In this document: piece after piece, positions 48,540 to 58,488 of the stretch | Layout: each line of letters begins with the position of its first letter | Numbering within the stretch: the stretch's first letter is position 1 | NCBI RefSeq assembly: GCF_004028635.1 | Contig: NZ_RQJW01000008.1 | Span: forward strand, 310,001-374,000 | DNA from: Streptomyces cyaneus | Lineage (GTDB): Bacteria > Actinomycetota > Actinomycetes > Streptomycetales > Streptomycetaceae | Length of the DNA stretch: 64,000 bases | Direction of reading: 5' to 3' | Position numbers and translations under genes: made by a program | Notes under the pieces: generated by a model | Database searches by the model: none | The model's input: only the letters and a program-made list of their open reading frames with translations | What the model was told of the DNA's origin: nothing

Positions 48540-49754
48540 ATGGGACAGCCGCAGCAGCAGTCAGAAGGGACCGAGGCAGGCAAGCCACCCCTGCGCGTGG
48601 GGATGGTCGGCTATGCCTTCATGGGTGCCGCCCACTCCCAGGGCTGGCGCACCGCGGGCCGCGTCTTCGACCTGCCGCTGAACCCCGTGCAGGCCGTGAT
48701 CTGCGGCCGGGACGCCACCGCCGTACGGGCGGCGGCCGACCGGCACGGCTGGGCGTCCGTCGAGACCGACTGGCGTGCCCTCGTCGAACGGGACGACATC
48801 GACCTCGTCGACATCTGCACCCCCGGCGACAGCCACGCCGAGATCGCGCTCGCCGCGCTGGCCGCCGGAAAGCACGTCCTGTGCGAGAAGCCCCTCGCGA
48901 ACAGTGCGGAGGAGGCCGAGGCCATGGCGGCGGCGGCCGAAGCGGCGTACGGGCGCGGACAGTTGGCGATGGTCGGGTTCAACTACCGCCGGGTGCCGGC
49001 CACCGCGCTGGCACGCAGCATGGTCGCCGAGGGCCGGCTCGGCAGCCTGCGCCATGTGCGGGTGACGTACCTTCAGGACTGGCTGGTGGACCCGGAGTTC
49101 CCGCTCACCTGGCGGCTGCGCAAGGAGCTGGCCGGCTCGGGCGCGCTCGGTGACCTCGGCGCGCACATCATCGACCTCGCCCAGTACCTGGCGGGGGAGC
49201 AGCTGACCGGGGTGTCCGCGCTGACGGAGACCTTCGTGAAGGAACGCCCGCTGCCCGGCGGGGCCGTGAAGGGGCTGTCCGCCGTCTCGGCCGAGGGCGC
49301 CACCGGCCAGGTCACCGTGGACGACGCCGCCCTGTTCACCGGACGCTTCCCCTCCGGCGCCCTCGCCTCCTTCGAGGCCACCCGCTACGCCACCGGCCGC
49401 AAGAACGCCCTGCGCGTCGAACTCAACGGTGAGCGCGGCTCGTTGGCCTTCGACCTGGAGCGCCTCAACGAGCTTTCGTACCACGACGGGACGGAACCCG
49501 CAGCGCACGCCGGTTTCCGCCGCATCCTCGTCACCGAACCCGACCACCCCTACCTGGACGCCTGGTGGCCCCCGGGGCACGGCCTCGGCTACGAGCACAC
49601 CTTCGTCCACCAGGCCCGCGACCTGGTCCATGCCATCGCCGAGGGCCGGCAGCCCGAACCCTCCTTCGCCGACGGGCTGCAGGTGCAGCGCGTACTGGCG
49701 GCGGTGGAGGAGAGCGCCGAGAAGAACTCCGTCTACACGCCCATAGCGGTCTGA
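48540..49754 (+). CDS. Gfo/Idh/MocA-family dehydrogenase
   Basis: ATG 48540 follows GAGGAGG and gives 404 residues. The N-terminal Rossmann half has GMVGYAFMGAAHSQGW and CEKPLANSAEEAEAM, where the EKP Lys is catalytic in the family; the C-terminal half has GSGALGDLGAHIIDLAQYL. It should oxidise or reduce a sugar or inositol hydroxyl with NAD(P). Isomerase, ThuA and DUF1080 genes nearby point to 3-oxo-sugar chemistry. The next gene starts 14 bases downstream. Confidence 0.94.
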   Translation: MGQPQQQSEGTEAGKPPLRVGMVGYAFMGAAHSQGWRTAGRVFDLPLNPVQAVICGRDATAVRAAADRHGWASVETDWRALVERDDIDLVDICTPGDSHAEIALAALAAGKHVLCEKPLANSAEEAEAMAAAAEAAYGRGQLAMVGFNYRRVPATALARSMVAEGRLGSLRHVRVTYLQDWLVDPEFPLTWRLRKELAGSGALGDLGAHIIDLAQYLAGEQLTGVSALTETFVKERPLPGGAVKGLSAVSAEGATGQVTVDDAALFTGRFPSGALASFEATRYATGRKNALRVELNGERGSLAFDLERLNELSYHDGTEPAAHAGFRRILVTEPDHPYLDAWWPPGHGLGYEHTFVHQARDLVHAIAEGRQPEPSFADGLQVQRVLAAVEESAEKNSVYTPIAV

Positions 49755-49768
49755 GGAGGCCGACGAGA

Positions 49769-50767
<999 letters not shown>

Positions 50768-50830
50768 CCCATTCTGGCCCGCTCTGATCTGTTCTTCTCT
50801 GTTCTGTTCCTTTCTGGCCTGTTCAGAGGC
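50768..50830. repeat. CTGTTC-rich pyrimidine stretch between isomerase and dehydrogenase genes
   Basis: The spacer holds repeated CTGTTC, TTCTCTG and CTTTCTGG blocks on the plus strand. It resembles, in composition, the stretch before the ABC ATPase gene in the same locus. Nothing else is seen up to the GTG at 50920. Confidence 0.6.
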
Positions 50831-50919
50831 TCGTCGAGCCCTGCTCCGACTCTCCGGGATGACGGCGCATCCCGGCGTACGCACCCGCCCGTACAACCGG
50901 CCCCTTTCTGGAGGCACTC

Positions 50920-53439
50920 GTGCACGGGAACGACCGCACCACCAGCACCGACAGAAACGAGACCCACAGAGGACGCCCGTCCTTCCGTAAGGCGGTGGCG
51001 CTGATCAGCGGCGCACTGCTGGCGGGCGCCACTCTCACCTTCACCGCACCCCAGGCCGGCGCAGCCGTCGCCGACGAGGGGAGTGTCGCTGCTGCTGCCC
51101 GGGCCGCCGCGGCCGAGGACTTCCAGCAGGTCACCCTCGCCAAGGGCGAGCCGGAGGTCGGCGAGCCCATGTCGCTCGCCGTCCTCCCGGACCGCTCGGT
51201 CCTGCACACCTCCCGCGACGGCGAACTGCGCATCACCGACGCGGCCGGCAACACCAAGCTCGCGGGCAAGCTCGACGTGTACACCCACGACGAGGAGGGC
51301 CTGCAGGGCATCGGCGTCGACCCCGGATTCGCCCAGAACCGCTTCATCTACCTCTACTACGCACCCCCGCTCGACACCCCTGCCGGTGACGCCCCCGAGA
51401 CCGGAACGGCGGCGGACTTCGCCCCGTTCGACGGCGTCAACCGGCTTTCCCGCTTCGTCCTGAAGACCGACGGCACGCTGGATGCAGCCAGCGAGACGAA
51501 GATCCTCGACATTCCCGCCTCCCGCGGCCTGTGCTGCCATGTCGGCGGCGACATCGACTTCGACGCGGCGGGCAATCTGTATCTCTCAACGGGCGACGAC
51601 ACCAATCCGTTCCAGTCGGACGGCTTCACCCCGATCGACGAGCGCTCGAACCGCAACCCGGCCTTCGACGCCCAGCGTTCCTCCGGCAACACCAACGACC
51701 TGCGCGGCAAGCTGCTGCGCATCAAGGTGAACGCCGACGGCTCGTACTCGATCCCCGACGGCAACCTCTTCGCGCCCGGCACGGACAAGACACGGCCCGA
51801 GATCTACGCGATGGGCTTCCGCAACCCGTTCCGCTTCAGCGTCGACAAGGAGACGGGGATCGTCTACGTCGGCGACTACGGCCCCGACGCCGGCGCCGCC
51901 GACCCGGCGCGCGGCCCGGCCGGACAGGTCGAGTTCGCCCGCGTCACCGGCCCCGGCAACTACGGGTGGCCGTACTGCACCGGCGACAACGACGCCTACG
52001 TCGACTACGACTTCGCGACCGGCCAGTCCGGCGCGTCCTTCGACTGCGCCGCGCCGAAGAACACCTCACCGCACAACACCGGTCTGACCGACCTTCCCCC
52101 GGCCCAGGCCGCCTGGATCCCCTACGACGGCGGATCCGTGCCCGAGTTCGGCACCGGCTCCGAGTCCCCGATGGGCGGCCCGGTCTACCACTACGACGCC
52201 TCGCTCGACTCGCCGGTGAAGTTCCCCGAGGCCTACGACGGGAACTTCTTCGCCGGGGAGTTCGGCCGCCGCTGGATCAAGCGGATCGTGAGCGACGACG
52301 CCGGGACCGTGCAGTCGATCAACGACGTCCCGTGGACCGGCACCCAGATCATGGACATGGCTTTCGGACCGGATGGTGCGCTGTACGTCCTCGACTACGG
52401 CGTCTCCTGGTTCGGCGGTGACGAGCACTCGGCTCTGTACCGCATCGAGAACGCCACCGACGGCCACTCGCCCGTGGCGCAGGCCGCGGCGAACAAGACC
52501 TCGGGGACGGCGCCGCTGAGGGTGCAGTTCTCCTCGGAGGGCACGACCGACCAGGACGGCGACGCCCTGACCTACAGCTGGGACTTCGGCGACGGCGGCA
52601 AGTCGACGGCGGCGGACCCGACCTACCGCTACAAGAAGAACGGCACCTACACCGCGACCCTGACCGCCAAGGACACCACCGGCCGCACCGGCAGCGCCAG
52701 CGTGCAGATCGTCGTCGGCAACACCGCGCCCAAGGTGACCCTGGAACTCCCGCAGGACGGGCAGCTGTTCAGCTTCGGCGACGCGATCCCCTTCAAGGTG
52801 CGGGTGAGCGACCCCGAGGACCAGACCATCGACTGCGCGAAGGTCAAGGTCACCTTCATCCTCGGCCACGACAGTCACGGCCACCCGGTGACCTCGGCGA
52901 ACGGCTGCACCGGCACCATCCAGACCAGCGCCGACGGCGGCCACGACGAGGACGCCAACATCTTCGGCGTCATGGATGCCGAGTACACCGACGGCGGAGG
53001 CGGCGGACAGGCCCCGCTCACCACGCACGACCAGAACGTCGTCCAGCCCAGGCACCGCCAGGCCGAGCACTTCGGCAACGGCTCCGGCGTCTCGATCATC
53101 ACCAAGGCCACCGCGCACGGCGGCAGGACCGTCGGCGACATCAACAACGGCGACTGGATCTCCTTCACGCCGTACGCCCTGAGCAACGCCAAGAAGATCA
53201 CCGCCCGGATCTCCTCCGGCGGCGCGGGCGGCACGCTGGAGATCCGGGCGGGGTCCTCGACGGGCACCCTGCTCGGCAAGGCGACCGTGCCGGTGACCGG
53301 CGGTTGGGAGACCTTCCAGGACGTCACCGCCGACCTGTCCCGCGCGCCCAGGGGCACGACCATGCTCTACCTCGTGTTCAAGGGGAGCGGCACGGGCGCC
53401 CTGTTCGATGTGGACGACTTCACCTTCACCACCGGCTGA
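50920..53439 (+). CDS. Secreted PQQ-type sugar dehydrogenase-like protein with PKD and CBM6-like domains
   Basis: GTG 50920 follows GGAGG, giving 839 residues. After a signal peptide (about 1-48), residues 60-490 resemble a soluble glucose dehydrogenase-like propeller (GLQGIGVDPGFAQNRFIYLYY, SRGLCCHVGGDIDFDAAGNLYLSTGDD, EIYAMGFRNPFRF, WTGTQIMDMAFGPDGALYVLDYG). A PKD domain (about 500-600, YSWDFGDGGKS) and a CBM6-like module (about 695-839) follow, separated by a beta-domain. Secreted and carbohydrate-binding, it may oxidise sugar outside the cell. The ThuA-DUF1080 gene follows by 15 bases. PQQ use is inferred. Confidence 0.9.
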   Translation: MHGNDRTTSTDRNETHRGRPSFRKAVALISGALLAGATLTFTAPQAGAAVADEGSVAAAARAAAAEDFQQVTLAKGEPEVGEPMSLAVLPDRSVLHTSRDGELRITDAAGNTKLAGKLDVYTHDEEGLQGIGVDPGFAQNRFIYLYYAPPLDTPAGDAPETGTAADFAPFDGVNRLSRFVLKTDGTLDAASETKILDIPASRGLCCHVGGDIDFDAAGNLYLSTGDDTNPFQSDGFTPIDERSNRNPAFDAQRSSGNTNDLRGKLLRIKVNADGSYSIPDGNLFAPGTDKTRPEIYAMGFRNPFRFSVDKETGIVYVGDYGPDAGAADPARGPAGQVEFARVTGPGNYGWPYCTGDNDAYVDYDFATGQSGASFDCAAPKNTSPHNTGLTDLPPAQAAWIPYDGGSVPEFGTGSESPMGGPVYHYDASLDSPVKFPEAYDGNFFAGEFGRRWIKRIVSDDAGTVQSINDVPWTGTQIMDMAFGPDGALYVLDYGVSWFGGDEHSALYRIENATDGHSPVAQAAANKTSGTAPLRVQFSSEGTTDQDGDALTYSWDFGDGGKSTAADPTYRYKKNGTYTATLTAKDTTGRTGSASVQIVVGNTAPKVTLELPQDGQLFSFGDAIPFKVRVSDPEDQTIDCAKVKVTFILGHDSHGHPVTSANGCTGTIQTSADGGHDEDANIFGVMDAEYTDGGGGGQAPLTTHDQNVVQPRHRQAEHFGNGSGVSIITKATAHGGRTVGDINNGDWISFTPYALSNAKKITARISSGGAGGTLEIRAGSSTGTLLGKATVPVTGGWETFQDVTADLSRAPRGTTMLYLVFKGSGTGALFDVDDFTFTTG

Positions 53440-53454
53440 GAGGAGGTACGGAAG

Positions 53455-54834
53455 ATGCGTCCAACCGGACGACTGACAACCGCAGTTGTGGGAGCCGCCG
53501 TACTCCTCGGCTGCGTCTCGGAACCGGCCGCGTCTCAGGCCCCGCGGCCCGGTGCTGACGGCAAGCGGGTCCTGGTCTTCTCCAAGACGGCCGGCTTCCG
53601 CCACGACTCGATCCCCGACGGAGTCGCCGCGGTGAAACAGCTCGGCGAGACGGGCGGCTTCACGGTCGACGCGACGGAGGACGCCGCGGCCTTCACCGCC
53701 GGCAACCTGCGCCGCTACGCCGCGGTCGTGTTCCTCTCGACGACCGGAGACGTCCTGGACGCCGCCCAGCAGGCGGCCTTCGAGGGCTACATCCGGCGTG
53801 GCGGCGGCTACGTCGGCATCCACGCGGCCGCCGACACCGAGTACGACTGGGCGTTCTACGGCGGCCTCGCCGGCGCCTACTTCCAGTCGCACCCGGCGAT
53901 CCAGCCGGCGACCGTCGACGTCGAGGACCACGCCCACCCGGCGACATCGGGGCTGGCGCAGACGTGGAACCGCACGGACGAGTGGTACAACTACCGCTCG
54001 AATCCCCGGGAGAGGGCACATGTCCTCGCGTCCCTCGACGAGTCCTCGTACACCGGCGGCACCATGAACGGCGACCATCCGATCGCCTGGTGCCAGAACT
54101 ACCAGGGCGGCCGCGCCTTCTACACCGGCGGCGGCCACACCAAGGAGTCCTACGCCGAGCCCCTGTTCCGCGAGCACCTGCTGGGCGGAATCCGCTGGGC
54201 CGTCGGCGACGCCGAGGCCGACTGCCGCCCGGAGAACGGCTACCGCCCGCTCTTCGACGGCACGCAGGCCTCGCTGGACGGCTGGCGCCAGGCGGGCCCG
54301 GGCTCCTTCACCCTGTCCGACGACGGCACACTCACGTCGACCGGCGGCATGGGCATGCTCTGGTACGCCGCCTCGGCCTTCGGGTCGTACTCCCTGAAGC
54401 TCGACTGGAGGATGGCCGGCGACGACAACTCCGGTGTGTTCGTGGGCTTCCCGCCCTCGGACGACCCGTGGTCGGCTGTCAACAACGGTTACGAGATCCA
54501 GATCGACGCGACCGACGCCCCCGAGCGCACCACCGGGGCCGTGTACGGCTTCCAGTCCGCCGACGTCAAGAAGCGCGACCGTGCGCTGAACCCGCCGGGG
54601 GAGTGGAACACGTACGAGATCCGCGTGGAGGGCGAACGTCTCCGCGTCTATCTCAACGGCGTGAAGATCAACGATTTCACCAACACCGATCCGGCCCGGA
54701 GCCTCACCGACGGACACATCGGCATCCAGAACCACGGAGCCGACGACGAGGTGTCCATCCGTGACGTCCGGATCAAGGAACTGCCCACGAAGACCGCGAA
54801 GTCCTCCGGACTCATGGCTTCGCAGGGCGACTGA
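53455..54834 (+). CDS. ThuA-DUF1080 lipoprotein, putative 3-oxo-glycoside hydrolase
   Basis: ATG 53455 follows GAGGAGGT, giving 459 residues. The N terminus is a lipoprotein-like signal with LLGC. The ThuA glutamine-amidotransferase-like domain (about 38-250) has LVFSKTAGFRHDSIPDG and GGGYVGIHAAADTEYDW. The DUF1080 domain (about 262-445) has PLFDGTQASLDGWRQAG and NNGYEIQIDATD. DUF1080 proteins have been described as 3-keto-disaccharide hydrolases, and ThuA acts with ThuB on trehalose. Together with the Gfo/Idh/MocA gene this suggests 3-oxo-glucoside breakdown. A strong terminator follows. Confidence 0.88.
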   Translation: MRPTGRLTTAVVGAAVLLGCVSEPAASQAPRPGADGKRVLVFSKTAGFRHDSIPDGVAAVKQLGETGGFTVDATEDAAAFTAGNLRRYAAVVFLSTTGDVLDAAQQAAFEGYIRRGGGYVGIHAAADTEYDWAFYGGLAGAYFQSHPAIQPATVDVEDHAHPATSGLAQTWNRTDEWYNYRSNPRERAHVLASLDESSYTGGTMNGDHPIAWCQNYQGGRAFYTGGGHTKESYAEPLFREHLLGGIRWAVGDAEADCRPENGYRPLFDGTQASLDGWRQAGPGSFTLSDDGTLTSTGGMGMLWYAASAFGSYSLKLDWRMAGDDNSGVFVGFPPSDDPWSAVNNGYEIQIDATDAPERTTGAVYGFQSADVKKRDRALNPPGEWNTYEIRVEGERLRVYLNGVKINDFTNTDPARSLTDGHIGIQNHGADDEVSIRDVRIKELPTKTAKSSGLMASQGD

Positions 54835-54836
54835 GC

Positions 54837-54878
54837 GACGGCGGGCGGGGGACGCCGGACTCCCGCCCGCCGTCTTTT
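54837..54878 (+). terminator. Rho-independent terminator ending the sugar operon
   Basis: GACGGCGGGCGGG and CCCGCCCGCCGTC are perfect 13-base arms with a 12-base loop, followed directly by TTTT. It lies three bases after the ThuA stop and separates the sugar locus from the ebo-type cluster. Confidence 0.93.
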
Positions 54879-54908
54879 CCCCACGGGACCTTGCCAGAAC
54901 CCGTGGGG
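54879..54908. promoter_or_regulatory. CCCCACGGG...CCCGTGGGG inverted repeat before the ebo-type cluster
   Basis: Perfect 9-base arms are separated by 12 bases and end 33 bases before the first cluster gene, immediately after a terminator. It may be an operator or a leader hairpin. Confidence 0.6.
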
Positions 54909-54941
54909 TCCACATACGACGCGTTCGACAAGGAGGCCGCC

Positions 54942-56279
54942 ATGTCCGCGTCCGTTTCCCCGTCCGACTCGCGCGTCGGCGTCTGGCTGATCGGGGCGCG
55001 CGGCTCCGTCGCCACGAGCGTCGTCGCCGGGTGCGCCGCCGTCACCGCGGGCCTGCACCCGCCGACGGGCCTGGTCACCGAGACGCCGATGTTCACGGAC
55101 AGCGGCCTGCCTCCGCTGGCGTCCCTCGTCTTCGGCGGCCACGACACGGTGGACTGCCCCCTGCCCAAACGCGCGGAGGCCCTGGCCGCAGGCGGCGTCC
55201 TGCCTCCCGGTCTCACCACGGCGGTACGGGCCGAACTCGCCGGCGCCGACCACGAGATCAGGCCCGGCGGCCCGCTCCCCGGAGACACACGCGGCGAGGA
55301 GGAGCTCATCGCCGCCTTCGCCTCCGACATACAGGACTTCATACGGCGGAACGAGCTCGCCCGGGCCGTCGTCGTGAACGTGGCCTCCACCGAGCCCGCC
55401 CCCACCGGCACTGCCCTGCCCCCGAGTTCCCTGTACGCGGCGGCGGCCCTGCGCGCGGGCTGCCCGTACGTGAACTTCACCCCGTCGACGGGCCTGAACC
55501 ACCCCGCGCTGGCTCCCCTGGCCTCGTCGACCCGCCTCCCGTACGCGGGCCGCGACGGCAAGACGGGCCAGACACTGCTCCGCTCGGTGCTGGCCCCGAT
55601 GTTCGCCCAGCGGGCACTGGCGGTCCGCGCCTGGTCCGGCACGAATCTGCTCGGCGGCGGCGACGGCGCCTCCCTGGCCGACCCGGCCGCCGCGGCGGCC
55701 AAGAACGCCGGCAAGGAGAGGGTGCTGGCGGACGTGCTGGGCGAGGTGCCCGAGGGCGAGGTCCATATCGACGACGTCCCGGCGCTCGGCGACTGGAAGA
55801 CCGCCTGGGACCACATCGCCTTCGACGGCTTTCTCGGCACCCGCATGATCCTCCAAACCATTTGGCAGGGCTGCGACTCGGCCCTCGCGGCCCCCCTGGT
55901 CCTCGACCTCGCCCGCCTGACGAGCCGCGCCCACGAGGCGGGCCTGTCCGGACCGCTCGGCGAACTCGCCTTCTACTTCAAGGATCCAGCGGGGGACGGG
56001 CCGGGGGCGCTGGCCGAGCAGTACGCGGCACTGGGTCGCTTCGCGCAGCGGCTACGGGGAGCCGGGGCTGAGCCGCCGGACGGGGGAGGAGCCGGGGCTG
56101 AGTCGCCGGACGACCGTCCCGGCCGGCTGGGCGAGCGCGGTGATGCCGGCCGTCTCGGCGAGCGTGGTGGTGCCGGCCGTCTCGGCGAGCGTGGTGGTGC
56201 CGGCCGTCTCGGCGAGCGTGGTGGTGCCGGCCGTCTCGGCGAGCGTGGTGGTGCCGACCCTTCCGAGGAGCAGCGGTGA
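54942..56279 (+). CDS. Inositol-3-phosphate synthase homologue in an ebo-type cluster
   Basis: ATG 54942 follows AAGGAGG, giving 445 residues. NAD-binding GVWLIGARGSVATSVVAG starts it; later AWSGTNLLGGGDG, KTAWDHIAFDGFLGTRM and DSALAAPLVLDLARL match MIPS-type synthases, which convert glucose 6-phosphate to inositol phosphate by NAD-dependent oxidation, aldol closure and reduction. The C-terminal tail, from about residue 395, is Gly/Arg-rich with GRLGERGGA repeated; it is probably not needed for catalysis. It heads the ebo-type cluster. Its product there is inferred. Confidence 0.88.
   Translation: MSASVSPSDSRVGVWLIGARGSVATSVVAGCAAVTAGLHPPTGLVTETPMFTDSGLPPLASLVFGGHDTVDCPLPKRAEALAAGGVLPPGLTTAVRAELAGADHEIRPGGPLPGDTRGEEELIAAFASDIQDFIRRNELARAVVVNVASTEPAPTGTALPPSSLYAAAALRAGCPYVNFTPSTGLNHPALAPLASSTRLPYAGRDGKTGQTLLRSVLAPMFAQRALAVRAWSGTNLLGGGDGASLADPAAAAAKNAGKERVLADVLGEVPEGEVHIDDVPALGDWKTAWDHIAFDGFLGTRMILQTIWQGCDSALAAPLVLDLARLTSRAHEAGLSGPLGELAFYFKDPAGDGPGALAEQYAALGRFAQRLRGAGAEPPDGGGAGAESPDDRPGRLGERGDAGRLGERGGAGRLGERGGAGRLGERGGAGRLGERGGADPSEEQR
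56121..56255 (+). repeat. 27-base minisatellite inside the synthase gene
   Basis: Five tandem copies of a 27-base unit (start GGCCGTCTCGGCGAGC) are present: one diverged copy (56121-56147) and four identical ones to 56255. The unit is in frame and encodes GRLGERGGA. Perfect identity suggests recent expansion. It is coding DNA with no spacer, so it is not a CRISPR array. Confidence 0.95.
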
Positions 56280-56419
56280 TGGGGCGCGGGGAACGGCGCT
56301 CGTTGGGGTTGCCTGGGGGGAGGGCCCGGGGACCCGTGACGGGCTGGGGTGTCGGCGCGCGCTGGTCGTGGTCGGGTACTGACTGGTCCTCCGTTGCGGA
56401 GGCGGGCCGGGATGAGCAC

Positions 56420-57463
56420 ATGCGCTCGTCGACGGCCCTGGCCAAGCCCACCCGGGCCATGAGCATGCGACCGGAGCGCGCCGAGGAGCCGAACCCCCGC
56501 CTGGCCTGGGCCGAACTCCTGCGCCTCCCGGCCCTGTTCACCGTCCCTGGCGACGCCCTCGCAGGCGCCGCCGCGACCGCCGCACACCCCAACTCCCGCA
56601 CCCTGCTTGCCATCGGTTCCTCCCTGTGCCTGTACGAGGCCGGCATGGCCCTCAACGACTGGGCGGATCGCGAGGAGGACGCCGCGGAACGCCCTCACCG
56701 CCCCCTGCCTTCCGGCCGCATCCGCCCCGCCGCCGCTCTCACCGCGGCCTGCGCTCTGACCGGCGCGGGCCTGGCCCTTGCCGCCGGCGCCGGTCGTCCC
56801 GCCCTGGCGGTCGCCGCGCCTCTCGCGGCCACGGTCTGGGCCTACGACCTGGCCCTGAAACACACCCCCGCCGGACCGGCAGCGATGGCCACCGCCCGTG
56901 CCCTCGACCTCCTCCTCGGCGCCGCGGCCACCACCGGCCACATCCGTGAGGCACTCCCGTCAGCCGCCCTCCTCGGCACCCACACGCTCGCGCTCACCGC
57001 GGTGTCCCGCCAGGAGACGAAGGGCGGTTCATCCCTGGCACCCCTCGCGGCCCTGGCCACCACGGCCCTCCTCACCCGTCTGCTGGCACACCGCCCCAAC
57101 CGACGCCCGGCAGACCTTCGGGAAGCAGCCGCCGACGGCCTACCGGGCCCTCGCCCCGACGCCCTCACGTCCGCCACCGGTCCTCGCCGAGGCCGTTGGT
57201 CCGGCCCGTCCCGGCCGCCCGCCGAGACCTTGAGCACAGCCCTCGCGGCCGCCTACGCCGCAACGGCCGCCCGTCCGTACTTCCACGCCACTCTCAACCC
57301 TTCACCCCCGCTCACCCAACGAGCCGTCGGCGGCGGCATCCGCGCCACGATCCCCCTCCAGGCCGCGCTGACCGCCCGATCCGGCGCTGTCCTCGCCGCC
57401 CTGTTCGTGGCAGGTCTCGCCCCGCTCGGTCGACGGTTCGGAAGGAAGGTGAGCGTCACATGA
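56420..57463 (+). CDS. eboC: UbiA-like prenyltransferase, EboC-type
   Basis: ATG 56420 is chosen as the first plausible start after the repeat-rich end of the upstream gene; ATG 56459 is an alternative. It gives 347 residues. Several membrane helices and the prenyl-diphosphate-binding NDWADREEDAAERPHRPLPSG (NDxxD type) mark UbiA enzymes. The second Asp-rich motif, in YDLALKHTPAGPAAMATARALD, is degenerate. EboC is the UbiA member of the ebo cluster and may make a lipid-linked intermediate. The next gene overlaps its stop as ATGA. Confidence 0.86.
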   Translation: MRSSTALAKPTRAMSMRPERAEEPNPRLAWAELLRLPALFTVPGDALAGAAATAAHPNSRTLLAIGSSLCLYEAGMALNDWADREEDAAERPHRPLPSGRIRPAAALTAACALTGAGLALAAGAGRPALAVAAPLAATVWAYDLALKHTPAGPAAMATARALDLLLGAAATTGHIREALPSAALLGTHTLALTAVSRQETKGGSSLAPLAALATTALLTRLLAHRPNRRPADLREAAADGLPGPRPDALTSATGPRRGRWSGPSRPPAETLSTALAAAYAATAARPYFHATLNPSPPLTQRAVGGGIRATIPLQAALTARSGAVLAALFVAGLAPLGRRFGRKVSVT

Positions 57464-58488
57464 GCCATACGACGATCGGCAGCCCAGCCCCGTCCCCCGA
57501 GGTGCCGGGGGCCGGCGGCGACCCTCACGACTCCAGCGCCGAGCACGCCACTGCCGTCTCCCAAGGACCCGCCGTAACCCCCCTCCGTTTCGGCTACGGC
57601 ACCAACGGTCTCGCCGACCTCCGCCTCGACGACGCCCTGGCCCTGCTCGCCGACCTCGGCTACGACGGCGTGGGCCTGACCCTCGACCACATGCACCTGG
57701 ACCCGCTCGCCGCGGACCTCACCGCCCGCACCCGCCGCCTCGCGCAGCGCCTGGACGCGCTCGGGCTGGACGTCACCGTGGAGACAGGCGCCCGCTATGT
57801 GCTCGACCCGCGTCGCAAACACGGCCCCTCCCTCCTGGACCCCGATCCGGACGACCGCGCCCGCCGCGTCGACCTGCTGATCCGTGCCGTCCAGGTAGCG
57901 GCCGACCTCGGCGCCCACGCAGTCCACTGCTTCAGCGGCATCACGCCGCCGGGAACCCACCCCGAGACCGCCTGGCACCGCCTGGCCGACACACTCACTC
58001 CCGTCCTGGACGCAGCCGCCACCGCCGGCATCCCCCTCGCCATCGAACCCGAACCGGGCCACCTCCTCGCCACCCTCGCCGACTTCCACCGGCTCCGTCG
58101 CGCGCTCGGCGACCCCGAACACCTCGGCCTGACCCTCGACATCGGCCACTGCCAGTGCCTCGAACCCCTCTCTCCCGCCGACTGCGTACGCGCCGCCGCC
58201 CCTTGGCTGCGGCACGTCCAGATCGAGGACATGTGCCGCGGCATCCATGAACACCTTCCCTTCGGCGACGGCGAGATCGACTTCCCGCCCGTGCTCGCCG
58301 CCCTCGCCGCCACCGGCTACCAGGGCCTGGCCGTCGTCGAACTGCCCCGCCACTCCCACGCAGGCCCTCACTTCGCCGAACTCTCCCTCCCGTTCCTGCG
58401 CCGCGCCGAAGCCACGGCCACCCGATCACCCGTACTCGTCCCAGCCCATGGCGATCCCTCCGCCACCCCTGAAGGGAGCACCTCATGA
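57460..58488 (+). CDS. TIM-barrel sugar phosphate isomerase/epimerase-like protein
   Basis: ATG 57460 overlaps the UbiA stop as ATGA; GAAGGAAGG is upstream. The product has 342 residues: a disordered start (about 1-40) and then an AP-endonuclease-type barrel with VGLTLDHMHLDPL, LAIEPEPGHLL, LGLTLDIGHCQC, RHVQIEDMCRGIHEHLPFGDGEID and VELPRHSH as metal-site segments. It may isomerise or epimerise a cluster intermediate. It is separate from the EboE barrel protein encoded later. The following EboA gene again overlaps by ATGA. Confidence 0.88.
   Translation: MSHTTIGSPAPSPEVPGAGGDPHDSSAEHATAVSQGPAVTPLRFGYGTNGLADLRLDDALALLADLGYDGVGLTLDHMHLDPLAADLTARTRRLAQRLDALGLDVTVETGARYVLDPRRKHGPSLLDPDPDDRARRVDLLIRAVQVAADLGAHAVHCFSGITPPGTHPETAWHRLADTLTPVLDAAATAGIPLAIEPEPGHLLATLADFHRLRRALGDPEHLGLTLDIGHCQCLEPLSPADCVRAAAPWLRHVQIEDMCRGIHEHLPFGDGEIDFPPVLAALAATGYQGLAVVELPRHSHAGPHFAELSLPFLRRAEATATRSPVLVPAHGDPSATPEGSTS

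Noticed and set aside
47517..49754. A 745-residue frame joining the substrate-binding protein region with the Gfo/Idh/MocA enzyme
   Set aside because: The first 341 codons are an out-of-frame reading of the lipoprotein gene. ATG 48540 with GAGGAGG is the real start.
56121..56255. CRISPR-like array of 27-base repeats
   Set aside because: Repeats are directly tandem without spacers, in frame within a gene, and no cas genes are present.
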